From the NCBI GenBank assembly GCA_016841725.1, contig JAENYP010000003.1, forward strand, positions 62,001 to 126,000: a stretch of 64,000 nucleotides of DNA, read 5' to 3'. Below are positions 57,658 to 64,000 of this stretch, one piece after another. The position numbers and the translations under genes are program-made. The notes beneath the pieces were generated by a model that was not told the DNA's origin, did no database searches, and saw nothing but the letters and a program-made list of their open reading frames with translations. Positions within the stretch are counted from its first letter, which is position 1; every line of letters starts with the position of its first letter. The stretch is from Thermincola carboxydiphila. Its GTDB lineage: Bacteria > Bacillota > Thermincolia > Thermincolales > UBA2595.

Positions 57658-58460
57658 TGAATTTGGTACTGTTAACAGGCTCACATCCACGTCATCTGTA
57701 TGTAGCACGCAGATTACTGGAAGCGGGTTATCTCAAAGGACTCCTTGTTGAGGAGAGGGGACAGTTCGTACCATCGCCGCCTTCCGGCTTGTCGGCACAG
57801 GATAAGGATAATTTTATCAGGCATTTCCGTGAGCGGGCTGAGGCGGAGGAAAGGGCATTCGGCAGACTTGATACCGGTATTTTTAAAGAAATTGAAATGA
57901 TTAATATGCCGCCTGAAAGGCTAAACAGCATTCAGGTTGAGGAATGGATTGTCAAACGATGTGCAGATGTGGTTTTATCCTATGGCGTTCATAAGATTGA
58001 AAAAAGTCTTCTGGATAAGTTTCCCCAGTTGGCTTGGAACATTCACGGCGGGTTGTCCCCATGGTACAGGGGAAATATAACCCTGTTCTGGCCTTTCTAT
58101 TTCCTGCAGCCCAACTGGGCAGGTATGACTATTCATGAGCTTACAGACAAGATAGACGGAGGAGCCATAATTCACCACTCCGTACCTGAGTTAAAAAGAG
58201 GGGATGGCATTCATGACGTTGCCAGCCGGGCGGTTATTCAGGCAGCTGAAGATCTGATTACCATTTTGGAATTGGTTGGTTCGGGAAGAGAAGTATTGGG
58301 TGTACGACAAAAGACCAGTGGAAAACTGTTTACAGGGGTCGATTGGAGGCCGCAACATTTGAGGCTGATATATAACTATTTTAATAATGATATTGTTGAC
58401 CGTTATCTTGACGGTGAACTAGGTCATACAGAGCCTCCTTTGGTTAAGGCTTTTTATTAA
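57657..58460 (+). CDS. Formyltransferase-like sugar-modifying enzyme
   Basis: A 267-residue protein with the formyltransferase fold and the signature NIHGGLSPWYRGNITLFWPF, matching the N-x-H-x-G-LLP-x-YRG active site of folate-dependent formyltransferases, followed by HELTDKIDGGAIIHH. In a sugar cluster this suggests N-formylation of an amino sugar with 10-formyl-tetrahydrofolate, as in enzymes making formamido-deoxysugars. The usual SLLP reads GLSP here, and the expected catalytic Asp is probably in DKIDGG. The start overlaps the upstream stop by one base. Confidence 0.78.
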   Translation: MNLVLLTGSHPRHLYVARRLLEAGYLKGLLVEERGQFVPSPPSGLSAQDKDNFIRHFRERAEAEERAFGRLDTGIFKEIEMINMPPERLNSIQVEEWIVKRCADVVLSYGVHKIEKSLLDKFPQLAWNIHGGLSPWYRGNITLFWPFYFLQPNWAGMTIHELTDKIDGGAIIHHSVPELKRGDGIHDVASRAVIQAAEDLITILELVGSGREVLGVRQKTSGKLFTGVDWRPQHLRLIYNYFNNDIVDRYLDGELGHTEPPLVKAFY

Positions 58461-58480
58461 GCTTGGATGGAGGCATAATT

Positions 58481-59692
58481 GTGGGAAGTAATATTAAACT
58501 GGCCAAAGACGGAGGAACTCCTGTGCGGGAGAGTCTCCTGCCTTATGCGGCACAATGGCTGGATGAAGATGATATAGAGGCAGTTATTGATGTTTTGCGG
58601 AGTCCTTACCTTACCACAGGGCCTAAAATAAAAGAATTTGAAGATGAGTTTGCCAAATATTCAGGCGCCAAATATGCAGTTGCCGTGTCTAATGGTACTG
58701 CAGCTTTACATGCCGCAATGTTCGCTGCCGGGATTGGTGCGGGTGATGAGGTAATCACAACTCCCATGACTTTTGCAGCATCTGCAAACTGTGTCCTTTA
58801 TATGGGGGCAACCCCCGTCTTTGCCGATATTGACCCTGAGACTTATAACATAGACTTAAAGGAAATAGAACGGCATATTACATCACGAACAAGAGCCATT
58901 ATTCCGGTGCATTATACCGGTCAGCCGTGTGAGATGGACGAAATTCACGGTGTTGCAAAGAAACATGGATTAGCGGTTGTCGAAGACGCTGCCCATGCAT
59001 TGGGTGCAGAGTATAAAGGCCGCCGGGTAGGTGGTTTAAGTGATATGACAACCTTTAGTTTTCATCCGGTAAAACATATTACCAGCGGTGAAGGTGGAAT
59101 GATTACTACAAATGACAGCGCCCTTTATAGGCAATTGGTTTTGTTCAGAACTCATGGCATAACGAGAGATGCAGAGCTGATGTTACGTAATGACGGCCCA
59201 TGGTATTATGAAATGAATAATCTGGGGTACAATAGTCGCCTAACAGATGTGCAGGCTGCACTTGGAAAGACGCAGTTAGCTAAGATTGAACAGTTTCTTA
59301 AATTAAGGAAAAAGTATGTGGACATGTATAACGAAGGATTTTTAGATTTTGCGGAGCTTATCATCCCTTTCCAGAAGGCCGGTACTAAATCAGCATGGCA
59401 CCTCTATGTAATTCAGTTAAGGACAGAAATGCTCTCTGTTGGCAGAAAAGAAATATTTCAGGCACTTAGGGCGGAAAACATAGGAGTTAATGTACATTAT
59501 CTTCCAGTTTACCAGCATCCTTATTACACTAAGCTGGGTTATCAGAGAGGTCTCTGCCCAAATGCAGAAGAGTTGTATAACAGAATAATAACCTTACCGT
59601 TATTTCCTAAAATGTCAGAACAGGATGTAAATGATGTAATCAAGGCAGTAAAGAAGGTTATTAATTTTTATCGAAATAGGACCCGGGGGTGA
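58481..59692 (+). CDS. DegT/DnrJ/EryC1/StrS-family sugar aminotransferase (PseC-like)
   Basis: A 403-residue PLP enzyme that converts a 4-keto sugar to the 4-amino sugar. It has YLTTGPKIKEFEDEFAKYSG, AVSNGTAALHAAMFAAGIGA, PMTFAASANCVLYMGATPVF, the AEYKGRRVGGLSD region and the PLP lysine in SFHPVKHITSGEGGM. GGAGG at 58469-58473 supports GTG 58481; the frame is open from TTG 58463. Together with the dehydratase at 54273 it matches the PseB/PseC pair of pseudaminic acid synthesis. The stop overlaps the methyltransferase frame. Confidence 0.9.
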   Translation: MGSNIKLAKDGGTPVRESLLPYAAQWLDEDDIEAVIDVLRSPYLTTGPKIKEFEDEFAKYSGAKYAVAVSNGTAALHAAMFAAGIGAGDEVITTPMTFAASANCVLYMGATPVFADIDPETYNIDLKEIERHITSRTRAIIPVHYTGQPCEMDEIHGVAKKHGLAVVEDAAHALGAEYKGRRVGGLSDMTTFSFHPVKHITSGEGGMITTNDSALYRQLVLFRTHGITRDAELMLRNDGPWYYEMNNLGYNSRLTDVQAALGKTQLAKIEQFLKLRKKYVDMYNEGFLDFAELIIPFQKAGTKSAWHLYVIQLRTEMLSVGRKEIFQALRAENIGVNVHYLPVYQHPYYTKLGYQRGLCPNAEELYNRIITLPLFPKMSEQDVNDVIKAVKKVINFYRNRTRG

Positions 59693-59697
59693 GATGT

Positions 59698-60888
59698 TTG
59701 GAAACCGTTAGGTGCAATATTTGCGGCGGAAACGAATTTGAAGAAGCCCTTCTGACAAAAGATTTTGAGATTATTACTACGAAGGGGTCCTTAAATATTG
59801 ACGTAAGAAATGTAGTGTGTAAAACATGTGGATTAGTTTTTCAGAATCCCCGTTTTGACGAGGATGAGGCGAAATTCTTTTATACCAACCAATTTAGAGA
59901 TGAGATTAATAGTAACGATAAAGTTAATGGAGCCTGGATCAGAATACAACAAAAAGATTTCTTGATAAATAACCTGCCTGCCGGTAGAATCGGTAGAATT
60001 TTAGACATTGGTTGCTACGAGGGATATTTTCTCCATCTTCTGGAAAATATGGGTTGGGAACCTTATGGTATAGAACCTTCTGTATCTTCCGTTAAAATTG
60101 CCCGTGAGCGCTACGGTTTAGAGGTCTTTTGCGGTATATTTGAAGAGAGTAATTTTATGGAGGAATTTTTTGATGTAATTTCTATACGCAATGTTTTAGA
60201 GCATATAAGAGACCCGAAATATTTTCTGCAGTTGGCCTGTTCGAAGCTAAAGCCATTTGGATATTTGTTTATTGAAGTGCCTAACTTATATAAGCCCTTT
60301 ACTACTGATCTTAATGACTTTTTTTCATTTCAGCACCTGTATCACTTCTCACCTGTCACTTTACGCAACTTACTGGACAAGGTTGGTTTTAAAATTATTT
60401 ATCAAGAAGAATGCAGTTATCCTGCTTTAAGAATATTGGCGACTAAGGATGAAAATGTCCCGGGAATCAGATACGAAAATGATTATGCGGCGGCCGTTGA
60501 GATTATTAGAAGGTATCAAGTGAACAGGGTTGAAAATATTGAACTTATTAATTCTAGAATCCGACAGTTTGCAACAAGGTTAAGTAACAAAAAGGTTCTG
60601 CTTTATGGTGCGGGATTCAACACAGAGTTTCTTTTAAACAATTGCGATTTAACAGAATTGGACATTGTAGGCTTAAGTGATAAGAATGGCGAAAAACATG
60701 GTCAAACAATCTTTGGATACAAGGTTTATAGGCCTGACGAAGTAATCAACCTAGAAATCGGTGCAGTAATAATTTCTTCATATAAATTTCAAGAAGAAAT
60801 TTATGATGAAATCTTATTTTATGAGGATTATGGGATTCATGTTATTAAACTATATGATAACGTGATATGGTTAGAATCTGTCAAATAG
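59698..60888 (+). CDS. SAM-dependent methyltransferase with N-terminal zinc-binding motif
   Basis: A 396-residue protein. The N-terminal CNICGGNEFEE and CKTCGLVFQNPRF cysteine pairs form a zinc-ribbon as in sugar methyltransferases. The class I SAM domain has ILDIGCYEGYFLHLLENMGW, YGIEPS and ISIRNVLEHIRDPKYFLQL. The C-terminal domain (KVLLYGAGFNTEFLLNNCDL, VGLSDKNGEKHGQTIFGY) resembles the nucleotide-sugar-binding part of C-methyltransferases. It probably methylates the surface sugar. GGGGGTGAG favours TTG 59698 over GTG 59689. Confidence 0.82.
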   Translation: METVRCNICGGNEFEEALLTKDFEIITTKGSLNIDVRNVVCKTCGLVFQNPRFDEDEAKFFYTNQFRDEINSNDKVNGAWIRIQQKDFLINNLPAGRIGRILDIGCYEGYFLHLLENMGWEPYGIEPSVSSVKIARERYGLEVFCGIFEESNFMEEFFDVISIRNVLEHIRDPKYFLQLACSKLKPFGYLFIEVPNLYKPFTTDLNDFFSFQHLYHFSPVTLRNLLDKVGFKIIYQEECSYPALRILATKDENVPGIRYENDYAAAVEIIRRYQVNRVENIELINSRIRQFATRLSNKKVLLYGAGFNTEFLLNNCDLTELDIVGLSDKNGEKHGQTIFGYKVYRPDEVINLEIGAVIISSYKFQEEIYDEILFYEDYGIHVIKLYDNVIWLESVK

Positions 60889-60913
60889 TGTGCACCGGGA
60901 GGTTTAACTAATA

Positions 60914-61768
60914 GTGGTTAAATTTATTGCAGAAGTTTCTAGTAACCATAATAAGGATTTGGGGCGATGTTTGAGTTTTGTGGATGTAGCTGCTGAAATT
61001 GGCTGTGATGCAATGAAATTCCAATTATTCAGAGTTAACGAACTTTTTGCTCCGGAAATACTTGCGAAAAGTAAAATTCATCGCGATAGGGAAGCCTGGG
61101 AACTACCGTGCGAGTTTTTACCGAAACTCGCTGAACGCTGCCAAAAGGTAGGGATTGAGTTTTCCTGTACACCTTTTTACCTGGAAGCAGTAAAAGAGCT
61201 GCTCCCATATGTGGATTTTTATAAAATTGCGTCTTATGAACTGCCCTGGAATGATTTATTGATAAATTGTGCCCGAACGGGAAAACCAGTAGTGTTGTCA
61301 ACAGGGATGGCCACTATGGATGAAATTACTCAAGCTGTAAAAATTATAAATGAAAATGGGTGTACCGATTTAACTCTGCTTCACTGTGTTTCGGGTTATC
61401 CCACACCTGTAGAGCAGTGTAATCTAGCTGCGATAGAGACCCTTAGAAAGAATTTTAATTTGCCGGTTGGATGGTCAGACCATAGTGTAAGCAGTGGAGT
61501 TGTTTTAAGGGCGGTTTATCGTTGGAAGGCTAAGGCAGTTGAATTTCACCTGGATTTAGACGGCAGGGGAAAAGAATTTAGTGCCGGGCATTGTTGGCTG
61601 CCAAAACAAATTAAGTGGGTGATAGAAAACACTAAATCTGGTGAAGCAGCTGACGGAGACGGTCTGAAAATTCCTACTGCAGCCGAGATGCCGGACCGCT
61701 TATGGCGGGCGGATCCTTCAGATGGGTTGAGGCCATTTGTTACTGTCAGAAAGGAGTGGTTAGGTTAA
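60914..61768 (+). CDS. NeuB-family nonulosonic acid synthase-like protein
   Basis: A 284-residue TIM-barrel enzyme that condenses phosphoenolpyruvate with a hexose to give a nine-carbon acid. It has FIAEVSSNHNKDLGRCLSFV, CDAMKFQLFRVNELFAPEIL, FYKIASYELPWNDLLINCAR, GKPVVLSTGMATMDEITQAV, LHCVSGYPTPVEQCNLAAIE and VGWSDHSVSSGVVLRAV. It is about 60 residues shorter than classical NeuB/PseI and lacks the C-terminal SAF (antifreeze-like) domain, so substrate handling may differ. GTG 60914 follows GGGAGG. It precedes the SpsF/PseG fusion by 3 bases. Confidence 0.87.
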   Translation: MVKFIAEVSSNHNKDLGRCLSFVDVAAEIGCDAMKFQLFRVNELFAPEILAKSKIHRDREAWELPCEFLPKLAERCQKVGIEFSCTPFYLEAVKELLPYVDFYKIASYELPWNDLLINCARTGKPVVLSTGMATMDEITQAVKIINENGCTDLTLLHCVSGYPTPVEQCNLAAIETLRKNFNLPVGWSDHSVSSGVVLRAVYRWKAKAVEFHLDLDGRGKEFSAGHCWLPKQIKWVIENTKSGEAADGDGLKIPTAAEMPDRLWRADPSDGLRPFVTVRKEWLG

Positions 61769-61771
61769 TAT

Positions 61772-63556
61772 ATGCGCACTGTAGCGATTATTCAGTCCCG
61801 CATGGGTTCAACCAGACTTCCTGGAAAAGTACTTAAAGAAATATGTGGCAAACCAATTTTGGAACATATAGTTGAACGTCTCCAACGGGTTCCTTCTCTA
61901 GATGATATTGTTTTGGCTACCACAACCAATGAAAAGGACGACCAACTGGCGGAGTTTTCGTTAAAGCTAGGTATCTGCTGCTTTCGGGGTAGTGAGGATG
62001 ATGTTCTTAGTCGTTATCTTAAAGCTGCAGAGATGTCACAGGCTGAGTTGATAATTAGAATAACAGGGGATTGTCCATTAATCGACCCGCCAACTATTGA
62101 TACTATGATTCAGTTAGCTAAAAAAGAAAAAGCAGAGTATGTTATCTGTAATCCCTCTGAACCTGTAATTCATGAAGGGTTTGAGGTTGTTTCAATTGAG
62201 GCACTAAGGAAAGTCGATCAGTTGGCTTCAGAAGATTATCACCGGGAACATGTGACTATCTATATCAAAGAGAATTCGAACCTTTTTAATATCAAATATG
62301 CTGATACAGATCCCGAATATAAAGGTGAGGGATATAGGATTTCAGTAGATAATAATTGTGACTTCAGGTTTATGCAGGAAGTCTACAAAAGATTATACAT
62401 TCCCGGGGAGATTCTTGATTTAAAAAGAGTTATAGCACTGCTAAAGGATCATCCAGAAATCCGGGAATTAAATAGACACATTAGTCAAAAGAGTGTCAGA
62501 GCGGCAAGTTACAGGGTAGTCTTTTTAATTGAAGGGGGTTCTCAGAGTGGATTAGGTCATTTAAGGCGCTGCCTGAGCCTGGCAAAGGTGCTTCATGAAT
62601 CTTATCACTGTGGGATTGAATTTATCACTAACAATGATCCCAAAGTTACTGAAAGGATTGTCAAAAGGGGTTTTAGCGTTAGGGCGATACTTGATAGTGA
62701 AGATATTGTTAAGTGTCTTGGAGATTTATATTCAAATGATTTGATTAACGTATTAGTAGTTGATACTAAGAACTATTATGGTGAGGGTTTAATCCAAAGA
62801 TTGAGAAGAGAATTTCCTAATCTTTTAATAGCTGTCATTGACAAAGTTGATGGCGAATGTGAAATGGCCAACTTAGTAGTGATACCTGCAGCGCATGTAC
62901 CTTATAACCAGGAGCCAACTTTTAAAAAAGCTAAACTATTAATAGGGCCTCAATACATAATTCTTGGCGAGGAGTTTTCAAAGGAACACAGAATAGGGAG
63001 GTTAAGGCAAAAGGATAAAAACAACCTGATAGTATCTATGGGAGGTAGCGACCCTAACAATATCACCCTTAAGGTTTTAAGGGCCCTGGAAGCCTCCCGT
63101 GACAGGTATAATATTACGGTGATAATTGGTCCAGCTTATGTACATAAAGATGAATTATTTAGTTTTACGAACAATTGTAAACGAAAAATTGAGGTGGTTG
63201 AAAATCCATCTGATATTGTTAGGTACTTTAAGACGGCAGCTGTAGCTATAGTTGCTTTTGGTGTTACAGTGTACGAAATGGCTGCTCTAGGTGTTCCGGC
63301 AGTTGTTATCACGCATACACCCAAAGATATCATTTATGCTGAACAGTTAGAAAAGACCGGTCTATGCTTAAATTTGGGTTACCACAATGATATATCTGTA
63401 GAGGGACTTGCATCAAAATTGGAAACCATTTTATCTCAAACAGAATCATTTCAACAAATTGAAAAAAAAAACGCATCCATTGTAGATGGAGGAGGAGCAT
63501 TAAGGGTATCCGAGGAAATCTACAAGTTAATACAATCCTATAACTTATCCACGTAA
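61772..63556 (+). CDS. Fusion of SpsF-like cytidylyltransferase and PseG-like nucleotide-sugar hydrolase
   Basis: A 594-residue two-domain protein. Residues 1-240 are an SpsF/CMP-sugar synthase-like nucleotidyltransferase (RTVAIIQSRMGSTRLPGKVL, ATTTNEKDDQLAEFSLKLGI, IIRITGDCPLIDPPTIDTMI). Residues about 250-590 are a GT-B-fold PseG-like hydrolase (FLIEGGSQSGLGHLRRCLSL, VVDTKNYYGEGLIQRL, IVSMGGSDPNNITLKVLRAL, MAALGVPAVVITHTPKD). PseG cleaves UDP from the 2,4-diamino-trideoxy sugar, and SpsF/PseF-type enzymes activate the final acid with CTP. The fusion therefore joins the steps before and after NeuB. ATG 61772 lies 3 bases after the NeuB stop. Confidence 0.85.
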   Translation: MRTVAIIQSRMGSTRLPGKVLKEICGKPILEHIVERLQRVPSLDDIVLATTTNEKDDQLAEFSLKLGICCFRGSEDDVLSRYLKAAEMSQAELIIRITGDCPLIDPPTIDTMIQLAKKEKAEYVICNPSEPVIHEGFEVVSIEALRKVDQLASEDYHREHVTIYIKENSNLFNIKYADTDPEYKGEGYRISVDNNCDFRFMQEVYKRLYIPGEILDLKRVIALLKDHPEIRELNRHISQKSVRAASYRVVFLIEGGSQSGLGHLRRCLSLAKVLHESYHCGIEFITNNDPKVTERIVKRGFSVRAILDSEDIVKCLGDLYSNDLINVLVVDTKNYYGEGLIQRLRREFPNLLIAVIDKVDGECEMANLVVIPAAHVPYNQEPTFKKAKLLIGPQYIILGEEFSKEHRIGRLRQKDKNNLIVSMGGSDPNNITLKVLRALEASRDRYNITVIIGPAYVHKDELFSFTNNCKRKIEVVENPSDIVRYFKTAAVAIVAFGVTVYEMAALGVPAVVITHTPKDIIYAEQLEKTGLCLNLGYHNDISVEGLASKLETILSQTESFQQIEKKNASIVDGGGALRVSEEIYKLIQSYNLST

Positions 63557-63581
63557 ATCTGAAGGGAAGAAGGGATATTGT

Positions 63582-64000
63582 TTGAATCCCCAAATGAAGT
63601 TACCTGATGCTGTCATCTGTCTGGCGGCTGGTATGTCTCAACTGATAGTGATTCGTAAGGCTAAGGAGTTAGGATTTGCTGTTATTTCAGTTGATAGAAA
63701 TCCTAATGCACCGGGTTTTGCTGAAAGTGATAAACGAATTAATTTGAGTACTTATGATTCAAAACCTATCTTAGCCGAAATCAAAAAACTTCAGACCAGA
63801 TTCAACATTGTTGGTGTTATCAATAGATCTTCTGGCCCGCCGGTTATAACAAATGCTGAGATTTGCAGGGCTTTAGGCCTACCTGGTATATCTATCGAAT
63901 CAGCTAGATGCATTTTGAATAAAGCAGAGTTACTTTCAATGTGCGCTTCCAAAAAATTGTTAACACCTACCTGCTTTTCCTTAAGCTCGATAGATGAAAA
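63582..64000 (+). CDS. ATP-grasp family protein, N-terminal part (cut by window end)
   Basis: About 139 residues are visible and the frame is open to the edge. The start is like the pre-ATP-grasp domain of biotin-carboxylase or carbamoyl-phosphate-synthase type enzymes: DAVICLAAGMSQLIVIRKAK, ELGFAVISVDRNPNAPGFAE, then IVGVINRSSGPPVITNAEIC, RALGLPGISIESARCILNKA and ELLSMCASKKLLTPTCF. Such proteins ligate an acid to an amine or similar group and often decorate sugars in surface clusters. AGAAGGGA supports TTG 63582; ATG 63594 is also in frame. The substrate is unknown. Confidence 0.75.
   Translation, partial: MNPQMKLPDAVICLAAGMSQLIVIRKAKELGFAVISVDRNPNAPGFAESDKRINLSTYDSKPILAEIKKLQTRFNIVGVINRSSGPPVITNAEICRALGLPGISIESARCILNKAELLSMCASKKLLTPTCFSLSSIDE

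Overview
The window looks like chromosomal DNA of an anaerobic, flagellated member of the Firmicutes, most likely a Clostridia of the Peptococcaceae/Desulfotomaculum type. The basis is strong AGGAGG-type ribosome binding sites with frequent TTG/GTG starts, S-layer-homology (SLH) exoproteins, a FliW-CsrA flagellin control module, comFA/comFC beside yvyF-flgM-flgN-flgK-flgL, a DegS/DegU-like pair and c-di-GMP-I (GEMM) riboswitches. The lineage is an inference. Every convincing gene lies on the + strand. I saw no tRNA, rRNA, CRISPR array, prophage or transposase gene.

Region by region: 1-5.7 kb holds a broken UbiA-type prenyltransferase remnant, a DUF362 protein, galE, and a TetR-linked membrane-fusion-protein/TolC-like pair without a pump. 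5.9-14.3 kb is cell-envelope biology: GDP-mannose pyrophosphorylase, a large SLH subtilase, an LCP ligase, a WecG/TagA glycosyltransferase and an SLH protein. 14.5-15.1 kb is a type II toxin-antitoxin pair. 15.2-22.9 kb has an epimerase, a GT4 glycosyltransferase, murJ, fabZ, a WecA/TagO-like enzyme, a DUF421 protein and a phosphohexomutase. 23.0-24.9 kb encodes a DegS/DegU-like two-component system. 25.0-34.6 kb is a Tad/Flp type IVc pilus locus entered through two c-di-GMP-I riboswitch/terminator units. 35-38 kb carries two membrane diguanylate cyclases. 38.6-41.4 kb is comFA/comFC. 41.5-50.3 kb is the late flagellar cluster (yvyF to fliD). 50.3-64 kb holds two flagellin-modifying Maf proteins and a nonulosonic-acid-type sugar pathway that runs off the window.

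How it fits together: the two diguanylate cyclases lie close to two riboswitches that sense their product and gate pilin expression. FliW, CsrA and a CsrA-type hairpin in the flagellin leader form a homeostatic loop. The Maf proteins and nonulosonate genes probably glycosylate the flagellin. The envelope genes build the wall polymer and S-layer to which the SLH proteins bind.

The most unusual element is a pair of about 131-bp imperfect palindromes (12929-13060 and, inverted, 38229-38359). They share a conserved internal core, while their stems carry compensatory base changes. This looks like an undescribed structured repeat, either a mobile element or an RNA. Other notable points are a four-helix-bundle gene bounded by a perfect 16-bp inverted repeat between flgK and flgL, and a small membrane-anchored glycosyltransferase-like orphan under riboswitch control.
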